Origin: Desulfosporosinus acidiphilus SJ4
Lineage (GTDB): Bacteria; Bacillota; Desulfitobacteriia; Desulfitobacteriales; Desulfitobacteriaceae
DNA length: 64,000 nucleotides
Assembly: GCF_000255115.2 (NCBI RefSeq)
Contig: NC_018068.1
Location: 4,125,977-4,189,976 of the forward strand
Direction: 5' to 3'
Shown: in pieces, positions 25,297-33,932 of the stretch
Layout: each line of letters opens with the position of its first letter
Numbering within the stretch: the first letter of the stretch is position 1
Program-made: the position numbers and the translations under genes
The notes under the pieces: model-generated
The model's input: the letters and a program-made list of their open reading frames with translations, nothing else
Database searches by the model: none
What the model was told of the DNA's origin: nothing

Positions 25297-26826
25297 CAGA
25301 AGTGAGTTAGTTTCATAATTCATACCCCTTGATATAAGCGGGCTTTTTACCCGTAAAAAAAGGAGTACCTCCCCAAAATCTCGAAAGTGTAAGTGACCAA
25401 ACAAACACCGAGAGGTTGAAAGGAGAACTCCCAATGTTTAGTATTCGCCAAGAACGTCTATTTTCCTTGGAAGAAATCTTAGAAATGTCACCGAAAGAAT
25501 CGTATCCGCTTCTATTGGAACCGCTGAATATTACTCCTTTGTTGAGAGTGGTTTCAAAAAGGGCATTTTTGGGAGCTCCAACCACGCTTAACTATTCAGC
25601 CATGATCTATTCTTTATTCATTCGAGTGATCGAACGAATTCCTACGATCAAAGATTTACGAAAACGATTAAAAAACAGCTTGGAATTCCGTTTCGACTGC
25701 GGCTTTACGATGGCTGATGCAGTTCCTAGCGAGTCCTCTTATACTCGAATGATTCAAAAAATCAAGGGTTCTTCTGCTTTGGAAAAAATTCAAAATGAAC
25801 TAGTCTCTCAGGCGTTTCAAGAAGGCTTCATCGATGGGGATGTTATAGCCATCGATGCTACTCATATTGAAGCGAGAGACCGTAAACCTGAGAAAAAGAA
25901 AGACGAAGAGATTCCGGTCAAGCAAACCTCCAAAAAACGCGGACGAAAACCCAAATCGGAACGGGAGAAATGGCTCAAAGAACAACAGGAACTGGAAGAG
26001 AATCGACCCCTCTTTGAGAAGAAAATTGAAGCTCAACTTCCTCTTGATTTCAAGACGATCGAACAGCAAATCCCGCAAGATCCTCACTGGGGAATTAAGA
26101 AAAACTCCGAGGGCAAAAACGTCTTTTGGTTCGGGTTCAAAGGTCATCTTCTCGTGGACTGTAAAAGCCAATACATTTTAAAGTCCTTACTTTCCTCGGG
26201 AAATGTCAATGATGGCAAAATGGCGATTCCTCTACTCAAGGCTCTTCATGAACTTCACCCCCAGCTGAAGCCTTCCTATTCGCTTTTGGATGCTGGTTAC
26301 GATTACAGCTCAATTTACCAACAAGCAAAAGCCATGGGGTCAAGGGCCCTGATTGATTACAATCCACGCAATGAACAACTACCTGAAGACAAGGACAAAT
26401 ACTTTTGCCCTAAGTGTCAAGAAGGTCATTCCTACCGATATGATAGCTATGATTCCCGATACGACACGTTGAAATATACTCAACCCAAGGAGTGCAAAGA
26501 GTGTCCTCTGAAAGAAAACAACCAGTGTCAAAAGGTATTCAAGGTTAAGGTTTCCTCAGACCCCAGAAAATACACCGTTCCAGCCAGAGGAAGTGGGCGC
26601 TACTTTGAACTCTATAAACAGAGAACAGCCGTAGAACGTGTTAATGCTTATCTCAAAGAGTACTTTCAGTTAAACAACATTCGACATCGAGGAAACGTAG
26701 CCAAAGTCGATTTCGAGTTTTCTATCCTGACCTATACCCTCTGCAAATTAGCCGTAGACCGATTGAACAAGTTCAAACGTATAGCTGCAGCATAAATCTT
26801 CAAAAAATGTTACTAACGAAATTCTG
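25297..26826 (+). mobile_element. Insertion sequence, IS1182-like
   Basis: A single intact transposase gene flanked by candidate imperfect terminal inverted repeats. The left end CAGAAGTGAGTTAGTTTCAT starts at 25297. The right end, read on the minus strand, is CAGAATTTCGTTAGTAACAT and ends at 26826 (14 of 20 positions match). No clear target-site duplication is seen, so the exact ends are provisional. It is inserted between ccpN and glyS without interrupting a gene. Confidence 0.7.
25434..26795 (+). CDS. DDE transposase, IS1182/IS5-like
   Basis: A 453-aa transposase, apparently intact. The N terminus has a DUF772-like region (TLNYSAMIYSLFIRVIERIP). The catalytic core carries DGDVIAIDATHIEARD (first Asp), a highly charged KR/E-rich insert (about 155-210), and SYSLLDAGYDYSSIYQQAK (second Asp). 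A Cys cluster (YFCPKCQEGH...CKECPLKENNQC) is typical of IS1182. RTAVERVNAYLKEYF follows with the catalytic Glu. ATG 25434 has GAAAGGAG eight bases upstream; an upstream in-frame TTG at 25416 is less likely. The only identified transposase in the window. Confidence 0.9.
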   Translation: MFSIRQERLFSLEEILEMSPKESYPLLLEPLNITPLLRVVSKRAFLGAPTTLNYSAMIYSLFIRVIERIPTIKDLRKRLKNSLEFRFDCGFTMADAVPSESSYTRMIQKIKGSSALEKIQNELVSQAFQEGFIDGDVIAIDATHIEARDRKPEKKKDEEIPVKQTSKKRGRKPKSEREKWLKEQQELEENRPLFEKKIEAQLPLDFKTIEQQIPQDPHWGIKKNSEGKNVFWFGFKGHLLVDCKSQYILKSLLSSGNVNDGKMAIPLLKALHELHPQLKPSYSLLDAGYDYSSIYQQAKAMGSRALIDYNPRNEQLPEDKDKYFCPKCQEGHSYRYDSYDSRYDTLKYTQPKECKECPLKENNQCQKVFKVKVSSDPRKYTVPARGSGRYFELYKQRTAVERVNAYLKEYFQLNNIRHRGNVAKVDFEFSILTYTLCKLAVDRLNKFKRIAAA

Positions 26827-26889
26827 AAGGTCTGAGCTTTAACAATTAAACATTATGAAATTGACTCAAGTAATTTCTTTTTTAATGTC

Positions 26890-26929
26890 TTGATAAAAAC
26901 TAAAAGGATGGAGAAAATCCCCATCCTTT
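26890..26929 (-). terminator. Terminator of glyQS operon
   Basis: AAAGGATGG (26903-26911) / CCATCCTTT (26921-26929), followed on the minus strand by TAGTTTTTATC; 32 bases after the glyS stop. Confidence 0.85.
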
Positions 26930-26960
26930 GGCTAATATTTTTTGTACATTCATTTTGCGT

Positions 26961-29036
26961 TTAAGATAAAATGCTCAGTTCACCCAAACAGCCCAACATT
27001 TTAACACACTCTCCCAACAAGGCCAGGCGATTATTTTTTAGATCCACGTCCTCAACCATAATCATCACCGCTTGGAAAAGCCCTTCAATCAAAGGAACAA
27101 GTTCTCCCGCTAATTGATATGCTTCCTCAAAAACTCCCTCCGCCAAGACTTGAGCAAAACGCTCTCTGCGAAGAGCAATCCCTTTTTCCAAAGCAAGTTC
27201 AGTCTCATCAACCAATAAATTAGCCTTTAACACTTGCTCCGGTTCCTTCTTGGTCAAATTGAAACATCGTGTATAGGCTTGGAGATAGGAGATAAACTCA
27301 GCTTCGTTGCGCTTTTCAGAAAGCACCCGGGCTTTTTCCCTGACACGGTTAAATAAATCTCCGCCTTGAGCTAAAACAGCATCCACTGTATCATAGCGCA
27401 TTCCTTCTTCTAAGAGCACAAACCTTAACCTTTGTTGGAAGAAGTCCTGCAGAAGCTGCAGGATATCCTCTAAGGGCAGCAAGGAAGTACCTTGTTCTGC
27501 AAAGGAACGATAAGCTTCCTTCAGTAGTTCAGTCAGTGACAGATTCCATCCTGAGTCTAGAAGTATAGCCACAATCCCCTGGGCCTGGCGTCTCAAAGCA
27601 TAAGGATCCTGCGAACCCGTGGGTTGAATTCCAATCCCAAAAGCTCCTACGACAGCATCCAGTTTATCGGCAATACTGACAACCCTTCCTGCTTCAGATA
27701 CTGGTATACCATCCCCGGCAAAACGAGGTTGATAATGTTCAAAGATCCCCTGACATACCGCTGGGTTCTCACCGCAGGCTTTAGCATAGTCCGAACCCAT
27801 AATTCCCTGCAGTTCAGGAAAATCACTGACCATTAACGTAACAAGGTCCGCTTTTGCTAAATAGGCTGTACGATCGATATCCTCCGCAAGGGATTTCGTA
27901 AATCCCAATGTCTCCGCAATAAAACGAGACAACTTACGCAGACGCTCAACACGCTGCTCGACAGTACCCAATTTTTCATGATAAACAACTTTCCCGAGCT
28001 TTGAAACCAGCTCACTTAACGGGACCTTTTGATCCTCACGATAATAAAAGGCAGCATCTTCTAGGCGAGCCTTCAGCACTTTTTCATTACCGGCTTTTAC
28101 GATATCCAAGGCAAAATCATCACCATTGCGGACTGTAATAAAATAAGGCAGCAGTTGTCCTGCTTTTGAACGTACTGGAAAATAGCGTTGGTGCTCTCGC
28201 ATTGGTGTGGTGATAACTGCCTCAGGCAAATGCATATATCGATCCGCCACTTCACCCAACAAAGCGGTAGGATATTCCACAATGTGAATTACTTCCTCAA
28301 GAAGTTCTTCATCATCCGGAACCTCCCCACCCACCTTTTCGGCAAGGGCTTTGATTTGAGTTTGAATCACTTCTTTTCGTTCAGCGGGATCGACCATAAC
28401 GTATGCCTTTCGTAAAACGTCGCGATAGTCTGTAGCATTCTCAATTGACACAGAAGCCTCCGCCAACGTGCGATGCCCTCGAGAACTTCTGCCGGACTCC
28501 AATCCGACGAATTCAAAACTCACAACTTCTGTTCCGTAAAGTGCGGCAATCCAACGGATTGGGCGTGCAAAACGGAACTCTAAGTCCCGCCAACGCATAG
28601 GCTTCGGGAAATGAAGTGATTGGATCAAATCCTGGGCCAATTGAGGCAGAAGTGTCAGGGTCTTTACTCCTATCTCAGATTTTCGGGCAAATACATAAGG
28701 CACGTTATTAACTTCTTGAACAAATAAATCTTCTACTGCTGCGCCTTGACCCTTTGCAAAACCTTGGGCAGCTTTGGTTGGAGCCCCATTGGCATCATAG
28801 GCGGCTTTTACGGCAGGACCCTTGACCTCAGTTAATAAATCTTCTTGTTTATCCTGAAGTTCCCTTACCAAAAGCGCGAGGCGGCGCGGCGTGGCGAAAA
28901 CCTTCAGTTCCCTATAGTTTAAACGGAGTTCTCCTAAACGCTTACTCGCTTGTTCCTCTAATTGTTTCATCGCCCCCGGCGAGAACTTGGCCGGGATTTC
29001 TTCCGTTCCTATTTCCAGTAAAAAGTCCTTAGCCAC
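26961..29036 (-). CDS. glyS: Glycyl-tRNA synthetase beta subunit
   Basis: A 691-aa beta chain of the tetrameric alpha2beta2 glycyl-tRNA synthetase. It starts AKDFLLEIGTEEIPAKFSPGA, the family signature, and carries KGPAVKAAYDANGAPTKAAQGFAKGQG and the HD-like central region (GIMGSDYAKACGE, QDPYALRRQAQGI). The C-terminal anticodon-binding DALR-like part is complete, and length is normal. It lies one base downstream of glyQ with shared transcription; the T-box upstream of glyQ controls both by uncharged tRNA-Gly. Confidence 0.97.
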   Translation of the reverse strand: MAKDFLLEIGTEEIPAKFSPGAMKQLEEQASKRLGELRLNYRELKVFATPRRLALLVRELQDKQEDLLTEVKGPAVKAAYDANGAPTKAAQGFAKGQGAAVEDLFVQEVNNVPYVFARKSEIGVKTLTLLPQLAQDLIQSLHFPKPMRWRDLEFRFARPIRWIAALYGTEVVSFEFVGLESGRSSRGHRTLAEASVSIENATDYRDVLRKAYVMVDPAERKEVIQTQIKALAEKVGGEVPDDEELLEEVIHIVEYPTALLGEVADRYMHLPEAVITTPMREHQRYFPVRSKAGQLLPYFITVRNGDDFALDIVKAGNEKVLKARLEDAAFYYREDQKVPLSELVSKLGKVVYHEKLGTVEQRVERLRKLSRFIAETLGFTKSLAEDIDRTAYLAKADLVTLMVSDFPELQGIMGSDYAKACGENPAVCQGIFEHYQPRFAGDGIPVSEAGRVVSIADKLDAVVGAFGIGIQPTGSQDPYALRRQAQGIVAILLDSGWNLSLTELLKEAYRSFAEQGTSLLPLEDILQLLQDFFQQRLRFVLLEEGMRYDTVDAVLAQGGDLFNRVREKARVLSEKRNEAEFISYLQAYTRCFNLTKKEPEQVLKANLLVDETELALEKGIALRRERFAQVLAEGVFEEAYQLAGELVPLIEGLFQAVMIMVEDVDLKNNRLALLGECVKMLGCLGELSILS

Positions 29037-29037
29037 C

Positions 29038-29928
29038 TTATTTCACCTCTCCCACGGAATTATTCTTCAGCAAAGGAAAACCTAATTTCTCACGTTGTTC
29101 CACATAGGCCTGAGCGCAGAGCCGGGCAAGCGCCCTTACCCTAGCGATATAACTTGTGCGCTCTGTAACGCTGATCGCCCCGCGGGCATCTAATAGATTA
29201 AAGGTATGTGAGCATTTTAAGACATAGTCGTAAGCTGGCAGCACTAAGCCCTTTTCTACAACTCGCTTCGCCTCATGCTCATACATATCAAACCAAGTCT
29301 GCAAGGCTTCGATATCTGCCACTTCAAAATTATAATGGGAGTAATCAATTTCATTCTGCAAATAAATATCCCCGTAGGTTACGTCTCCTACCCATTCAAT
29401 ATCATAGACACTGTCTTTATCCTGAATGTAAGTGGCCAGCCGTTCTAAGCCATAGGTGATTTCAGCACAGACAGGTTTACAGTCAATTCCCCCACACTGC
29501 TGAAAATAGGTAAATTGAGACACCTCCATGCCGTCAAGCCAAACCTCCCAGCCCAGACCCCAAGCACCCAAGGTCGGAGACTCCCAGTTATCTTCAACAA
29601 AACGGATATCATGTTCCTTAGGATTAACTCCGATGCGTTCCAAACTCTGCAGGTATAACTCTTGAACATTGTCCGGCGAAGGTTTGAGGATAACTTGGTA
29701 TTGAAAATAGTGCTGTAAACGATTCGGATTCTCACCATACCGTCCATCCGTTGGACGACGCGATGGTTCAACATACGCCACATTCCAGGGTTCAGGACCA
29801 AGGGCACGCAAAAACGTGGCCGGATTCATGGTCCCAGCCCCTTTTTCCACATCATAGGGTTGGGCAATAATGCATCCTTGCTCACCCCAGAACTGATTAA
29901 GTGTTAGAATTAAATCTTGAAATTTCAT
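29038..29928 (-). CDS. glyQ: Glycyl-tRNA synthetase alpha subunit
   Basis: Catalytic alpha chain (296 aa) that activates glycine. It starts [18 protein letters not shown] and has the class II motifs [43 protein letters not shown] and [21 protein letters not shown] at 29928 is preceded by CTAGGAGG. The frame stays open to 30006, but that extension runs back into the T-box terminator region and is not used. First gene of glyQS. Confidence 0.97.
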   Translation of the reverse strand: MKFQDLILTLNQFWGEQGCIIAQPYDVEKGAGTMNPATFLRALGPEPWNVAYVEPSRRPTDGRYGENPNRLQHYFQYQVILKPSPDNVQELYLQSLERIGVNPKEHDIRFVEDNWESPTLGAWGLGWEVWLDGMEVSQFTYFQQCGGIDCKPVCAEITYGLERLATYIQDKDSVYDIEWVGDVTYGDIYLQNEIDYSHYNFEVADIEALQTWFDMYEHEAKRVVEKGLVLPAYDYVLKCSHTFNLLDARGAISVTERTSYIARVRALARLCAQAYVEQREKLGFPLLKNNSVGEVK

Positions 29929-29977
29929 AGTCCAGCCTCCTAGGTTAAAATAGGGTTTGTCACTCTGGGAATGAATT

Positions 29978-30190
29978 TCGGCAAATAAAAAAGCACTCAC
30001 TCCCATAGCCTATCCGGCTACAGGGACGAGAGCTTGTTCCCGCGGTTCCACCCTGTTTGACCCCAAGGGTCCCCTTCATTTATAACGCTCAGAGCTGCCC
30101 CATTTACCAATCTCATTCGGCTTCCACCATGACCGAACTCTCTAAAGAGATTCCCGGCAAACTTCCTGCCCATCATCGCATTTTCAAGTT
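29978..30190 (-). promoter_or_regulatory. T-box riboswitch (glycine) upstream of glyQS
   Basis: The minus-strand leader contains the T-box core AGGGTGGAACCGCGGG (around 30039-30054), whose bulge pairs with the uncharged tRNA acceptor end. It is preceded by a long Stem I region (30080-30185) and followed by hairpins ending in GTGCTTTTTTATTT (29985-29998), the attenuator U-tract. The downstream genes identify the cognate tRNA as tRNA-Gly. The specifier codon was not placed with confidence. Confidence 0.92.
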
Positions 30191-30201
30191 AATTAATGAT
30201 A

Positions 30202-30230
30202 ATTATATGCTGTAAATATAATTGTGTCAA
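30202..30230 (-). promoter_or_regulatory. Consensus sigma-A promoter of glyQS
   Basis: The minus strand reads TTGACA (30230-30225), 17 bases, then TATAAT (30207-30202): both boxes and the spacing match consensus exactly. Transcription would start just ahead of the T-box leader. Confidence 0.92.
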
Positions 30231-30283
30231 ACCCATGTTGGTAATTTCTACCTGATAAATTTTATGTTCATGTTTTATGTTCT

Positions 30284-30781
30284 TCAGCCATGAAATTCAA
30301 ACGTTTCATCATTATAAGAAGACTTGTCGATCGAATCAACTTCTAAATGAAAATGATTTAACGCTGCTCCCACAGCTCCGGCAAGAGCCAACATTCGCAA
30401 ACCGGGTTTCCTCCAAACAGAATAAGCCAAAGCCACCCCCAAGGGCGCAGAAAGACTTAACACGGTGGTATCATTTCGCTTGAGGTTAATCTTCGTGCGA
30501 TTAAACTCTTGCATTTTGGCTTTGACGTTTTCCCAGATTTCCTGCCCTCGATCAGGAAACTCCTCGCATGGCTTTCTCCCATCCCGTTCCTTTTCTAAAA
30601 AATCCAAAGCCTTGACTACATCACCTTGAGCCGAATTCAAAGCAGCACGGGCTTCCTCGTATCCAATACCCATACGTTCCCGCAGAATATCCATCTTTTC
30701 AAGCTCCGACCACAACGCTTCACTCAAATTCTTTTCCTTCCTTTCCACGATAAGTTCAGATAAGTCGTCCAAAGTCATCAC
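30284..30781 (-). CDS. DUF4342-like protein with UBA/TS-N domain
   Basis: A 165-aa protein of unknown function. Residues ~30-65 (MDILRERMGIGYEEARAALNSAQGDVVKALDFLEKE) form a UBA/TS-N-like three-helix module, as in EF-Ts. The C-terminal half has a basic stretch (VKAKMQEFNRTKINLKRNDTTVLSLS) and a hydrophobic segment (LGVALAYSVWRKPGLRMLALAGAVGAAL), as in DUF4342 proteins, so membrane association is likely. It overlaps the recO 3' end by 26 bases and follows it in the operon. ATG has only a weak ribosome site; translational coupling to recO is plausible. Confidence 0.75.
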   Translation of the reverse strand: MMTLDDLSELIVERKEKNLSEALWSELEKMDILRERMGIGYEEARAALNSAQGDVVKALDFLEKERDGRKPCEEFPDRGQEIWENVKAKMQEFNRTKINLKRNDTTVLSLSAPLGVALAYSVWRKPGLRMLALAGAVGAALNHFHLEVDSIDKSSYNDETFEFHG

Positions 30782-31514
30782 TGATAGTATTTCCCATTCT
30801 CCATGATTTCAGCGGCCTCTCAAACTTATACTCCAGAAAATGCTGCAGAATCTCCAGAATCTCTTCCCTCATCCACGCCGACCAACGCAGCCGTTCAAGC
30901 TTAGCGAGATCGACCTGAATTAGCTGACGCATAAAAGCAAGACTCCCAGCCCGAAGAATACGTCCCGAATAACCCTTTCTGCAGCTTTCACAAAGCGTAC
31001 CGCCTGCTTCGAAACTAAAAAACAACTTCTCACTTTTTAACGTCTCACCGCACTCTACACAATCCCCCAAATGCGGACGATACCCTAATATCACCAACAA
31101 ACGCAGGGCATAGGCACTAAGCAAAAGAGATGTCTCATACTGTTCCAGAAGAAATAAACAACTCAGCGTCAGCGTAAAAAGTTCGGCATTAGGCTGTCCC
31201 AGAATCGTCGAAACATCCAATAGCTCTGCCATAGTTGTCGCAGTCAAAGAGCGATCAAGATCTGTCCAGAGATAGGAAAAGCTTTCCTTCGGGCTGCACT
31301 GGCTCACCGTATCTAGAGTCTTCCCCTTATGAATTAAAAAATCACCATATGTAAATAACTGCGCCCCAGCCCTCTGACGGCTCTTAGGCTTTCGTACCCC
31401 TTTCGCCACAGCCTGAAGCTTCCCCAATTCCCGGGAAAAAAGCGTGAGCACCCGATCCGATTCTCCATACTCTCGGCTACGAATCACCAACGCGTCCGCA
31501 TGATAAACGGCCAC
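30756..31514 (-). CDS. recO: DNA repair protein RecO
   Basis: A 252-aa recombination mediator that loads RecA with RecR and anneals SSB-coated strands. N-terminal OB fold (ALVIRSREYGESDRVLTLFSRELGKLQAVAKG), helical middle, and a zinc ribbon CVECGETLKS...CESCRKG typical of Firmicute RecO. Downstream of era/deoC in the conserved era-recO order, although a repeat block (31540-32074) now separates it from deoC. The stop overlaps the next gene. Confidence 0.95.
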   Translation of the reverse strand: MAVYHADALVIRSREYGESDRVLTLFSRELGKLQAVAKGVRKPKSRQRAGAQLFTYGDFLIHKGKTLDTVSQCSPKESFSYLWTDLDRSLTATTMAELLDVSTILGQPNAELFTLTLSCLFLLEQYETSLLLSAYALRLLVILGYRPHLGDCVECGETLKSEKLFFSFEAGGTLCESCRKGYSGRILRAGSLAFMRQLIQVDLAKLERLRWSAWMREEILEILQHFLEYKFERPLKSWRMGNTISDDFGRLI

Positions 31515-31556
31515 GCCCTCAACCCTTTCTATTCTTTCTTATCTATAACCCAACTA

Positions 31557-31583
31557 TACACGAGGGACGGTCCTTTTGACACA
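31557..31583. repeat. ACCGTCC stem-loop repeat, copy 3
   Basis: TACACGAGGGACGGTCC TTTTGACACA. Family member with ACCGTCC core on the minus strand and GTGT/ACAC ends, 45 bases upstream of recO. Confidence 0.65.
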
Positions 31584-31608
31584 CTTTTCGAAACAGGGGT
31601 CGAGACAG

Positions 31609-31639
31609 GTGAGACAGGGGGACGGTTCTCTTGTCTCAC
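31609..31639. repeat. ACCGTCC-family stem-loop, TGTCTCAC variant, copy 4
   Basis: Perfect arms GTGAGACA (31609-31616) and TGTCTCAC (31632-31639) around a GGGGGACGGTTCTCT core. It is a variant with a changed arm but a retained, complementary stem. Confidence 0.75.
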
Positions 31640-31699
31640 TCTCGTTTCAAAATTCAAGGATTAAGTGATTTGTATCTATCACCCCTAAGTCAAGAGACA

Positions 31700-31776
31700 C
31701 ATATGACAAGAGCACGCATTCTCTAAGTAAGCGGCCCAGCAAACTCCGTTCCGGTGACCGACCCCGTCGTCATACA
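31700..31776 (-). repeat. Large palindromic repeat, internally deleted copy
   Basis: Contains the outer arm (ATATGACAAGAGC), the AAGTAAGCGGCCCAGCAAACTCCGTTCC arm (31726-31753) and then jumps directly to GTCATAC, lacking the GC-rich nested hairpins. It is a deletion derivative of the full element next to it (31865-32067). Confidence 0.75.
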
Positions 31777-31793
31777 GAGATTTCCCCAATTCA

Positions 31794-31817
31794 GACGGTG
31801 CACATTAATGTGCCGTC
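31794..31817. repeat. Small GACGG/CCGTC palindrome, copy 1
   Basis: GACGGTGCACATT / AATGTGCCGTC, a near-perfect palindrome. The family recurs at 42350, 49906, 49976 and 50195. Confidence 0.8.
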
Positions 31818-31864
31818 TCCCCAACTTCTCCGTCATCTCCCCTGACCCTAAGCCCAGAGACGCA

Positions 31865-32067
31865 GTATGACAAGAGCGTGAAGTCTCTACGTAAGCAGTC
31901 AGCAAACTCCGTTCCAGCGACCCACCCCAGACACGGGGCGGCGCATAGGACGTGCGCCGCCGCCATAGCGCCATGGATGGCGCTTATGGTGGGAACCCCG
32001 CTCCCCAAAACCAGTCGCTGGAACGGCTAGTTTGCTCTGCGTCGTACGACTGAGCGCTCTGTCATAC
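31865..32067 (-). repeat. Large palindromic repeat A (3' of deoC)
   Basis: A 203-bp nested inverted repeat. Outer arms GTATGACAAGAGCG (31865) / CGCTCTGTCATAC (to 32067); second arms AGCAAACTCCGTTCCAGCGA (31901) / TCGCTGGAACGGCTAGTTTG (32016); inner hairpins GGCGGCGCA / TGCGCCGCC and AGCGCCAT / ATGGCGCT. It begins eight bases after the deoC stop codon. Confidence 0.9.
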
Positions 32068-32074
32068 AAGTCTC

Positions 32075-32719
32075 CTACTTAAGCACCGCACTCGTCCCCA
32101 ACCTCTCTGCACCTGCTTCTATCAATTGCAGAGCAAATTCCTTTGTTCTTATCCCCCCAGAAGCCTTCACCTTAACATTTTCCCCAACCCACGTTTTCAG
32201 ATTTCGCACATCCTCAATAGTGGCTCCGCCGCCGGCAAAACCCGTGGAAGTTTTAATATAATCTGCGCCCGAACGTTTGACAATCTCAGCCACCATTTTC
32301 TTTTCCTCTTCCGTAAGCAAGCAGGTCTCGATGATTACCTTAATCAAAAGGCCACATGAATGAGCCGCTTCAACTACCCGGAAAATATCCCGCTCAACAG
32401 CTTCCCACTTACCAGACTTGGCCCATCCAATATTAATAACCATATCAACTTCTTTGCCCCCATGAGCTTTAACCATAAAAACCTCAGAAACCTTAGTCTC
32501 CGTGAATGTTGCTCCCAACGGGAATCCTACAACTGCGGCCACGCCGATTCCCGTACCAAACAAAAGTTTAGCAGCAGTCTGAACAAACGAAGGATTTACA
32601 CATACCGTTGCAAATTTATGTTCTTGCGCTTCGTGACACAAAGCAACAATATCCTTTTCTGAAGCCTGCGGCTTCAAAAGCGTATGATCGGTCATTCCCG
32701 CTATATTAATTTCACTCAT
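32075..32719 (-). CDS. deoC: Deoxyribose-phosphate aldolase
   Basis: Class I aldolase splitting 2-deoxyribose 5-phosphate into acetaldehyde and glyceraldehyde 3-phosphate, the last step of deoxynucleoside salvage. About 214 aa. MTDHTLLKPQASEKDI at the N terminus; DMVINIGWAKSG; IKVIIETCLLTEEEK; Schiff-base Lys in VKVKASGGIRTKEFAL; and IEAGAERLGTSAV. ATG 32719 lies immediately after the era stop codon; the upstream in-frame codons belong to the end of era. Not a usual member of the era-recO cluster, but it suits the nearby cdd gene (pyrimidine salvage). A large palindromic repeat begins just after its stop. Confidence 0.95.
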   Translation of the reverse strand: MSEINIAGMTDHTLLKPQASEKDIVALCHEAQEHKFATVCVNPSFVQTAAKLLFGTGIGVAAVVGFPLGATFTETKVSEVFMVKAHGGKEVDMVINIGWAKSGKWEAVERDIFRVVEAAHSCGLLIKVIIETCLLTEEEKKMVAEIVKRSGADYIKTSTGFAGGGATIEDVRNLKTWVGENVKVKASGGIRTKEFALQLIEAGAERLGTSAVLK

Positions 32720-32720
32720 C

Positions 32721-33647
32721 TTATTCGTCTCGTTCCTTTCCATATCCATAATTGCGCAAACTATCGGCTCGATTCCTCCAATCCTTCTTCACCTTAACCC
32801 AAAGTTCCAAAAAGACCGGACTTCCTAACAAAGCCTCTATATCCTGACGCGCTAAACTTCCAATGGCTTTTAATTGTGTACCCTTTGCCCCGATAACAAT
32901 CCCTTTTTGAGATTCGCGTTCGACGATAATCAAAGCCCTAATTTTAACCAAAGACTTTTTTTCTTGGACCTCTTCAATCACGACCGCAATCGAATGAGGG
33001 ATCTCATCTCTCGTTAACTGTAAAACCTTTTCTCTAATCAATTCAGCCATAATGAACCGTTCCGGTTGATCTGTAACTTCATCTTCCGGATAATACATTG
33101 GGCCTTTAGGCATAAGATTAAAAATGACATTCAGTAATTCATCAGTATTCTCCCCGGTTTTAGCCGAAATAGGGACAATCGCTTTAAACTCAGCCAAAGC
33201 TGAAAACTGCTGAATTTTATGTACTAATTGCTCCTTACCCAACAAATCAACCTTATTTAATACCAATACAACAGGGGTCTTTGTATGTTTAAGCATCTCA
33301 ATAATATATTCTTCTCCGGAACCATAGTCCGATGAAAGGTCTACCATGTATATAATAGCATCCACCTCACGCATCGATTCCTTCGCTGCGCCGACCATAT
33401 ATTCCCCCAGCTTATGTTTAGGCTTATGTATCCCCGGGGTATCCAGAAAGACAATTTGCCCCCGTTTCTCCGTTAAAATACATTGAATACGATTGCGGGT
33501 AGTCTGAGGCTTATCGGACATAATCAGAACCTTTTGCCCTAAGAGATGATTAAGTAATGTAGACTTTCCCGCATTCGGCCTGCCAATTACTGAGACAAAA
33601 CCGGAACGAAAATCTTTTGTAGATGTTGAAACCAACGGTGAAGTCAC
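32721..33647 (-). CDS. era: GTPase Era
   Basis: Essential GTPase that binds 16S rRNA near the 3' end and assists 30S assembly. 304-308 aa. G1 GRPNAGKS, G2 TTR, G3 DTPGIHKPKHKLGE, G4 NKVD, G5 SAKTGENTDEL, then a KH domain with VERESQKGIVIGAKGTQLKAIG. The frame opens at GTG 33647; a TTG at 33635 has AGGGAAGTG at better spacing and may be the true start. Downstream of cdd, upstream of deoC/recO. Confidence 0.97.
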   Translation of the reverse strand: MTSPLVSTSTKDFRSGFVSVIGRPNAGKSTLLNHLLGQKVLIMSDKPQTTRNRIQCILTEKRGQIVFLDTPGIHKPKHKLGEYMVGAAKESMREVDAIIYMVDLSSDYGSGEEYIIEMLKHTKTPVVLVLNKVDLLGKEQLVHKIQQFSALAEFKAIVPISAKTGENTDELLNVIFNLMPKGPMYYPEDEVTDQPERFIMAELIREKVLQLTRDEIPHSIAVVIEEVQEKKSLVKIRALIIVERESQKGIVIGAKGTQLKAIGSLARQDIEALLGSPVFLELWVKVKKDWRNRADSLRNYGYGKERDE

Positions 33648-33932
33648 TTCCCTATACTTTTACTTTATTTCTTTCCTTAATTACGATAACCCTTTGCAAT
33701 GACATCTATTCAGTACGATCTTTATCAATCAACAAGTTCAGATCCGATTTAAGCAAAAAAACTCAGGAATTCTCTCCTACCCCAACGCCTCCCTTTTTGA
33801 GATATAAGTCAATGCATTTATTTAAAGACATCGGCAAACCAAAAGGTGCACTGTAATATGCCTTATCGCAAACCCTTGGTTAATGGAATCATTCTCTAGA
33901 GAACATCTTCCCGCTCTCCAAAGCCCGGGACT
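33648..33932. other. Intergenic region between cdd repeat and era
   Basis: About 285 bases with no recognised gene. The only structure seen is the short palindrome TTCTCTAGAGAA near 33892. Presumably it holds an era promoter, but none stands out. Confidence 0.4.

Noticed and set aside
29929-30006. N-terminal extension of glyQ by 26 residues
   Set aside because: It lies in the T-box terminator region, while ATG 29928 has a strong ribosome site and matches the family start.
31805-32008. ORF of 67 codons (MGSGVPTISAIHGAMAAAHV...), repeated at 50231-50443
   Set aside because: It recurs only because it is the translation of the large palindromic repeat. The frame is not kept in the other two full copies, and the DNA is constrained by stem pairing instead.
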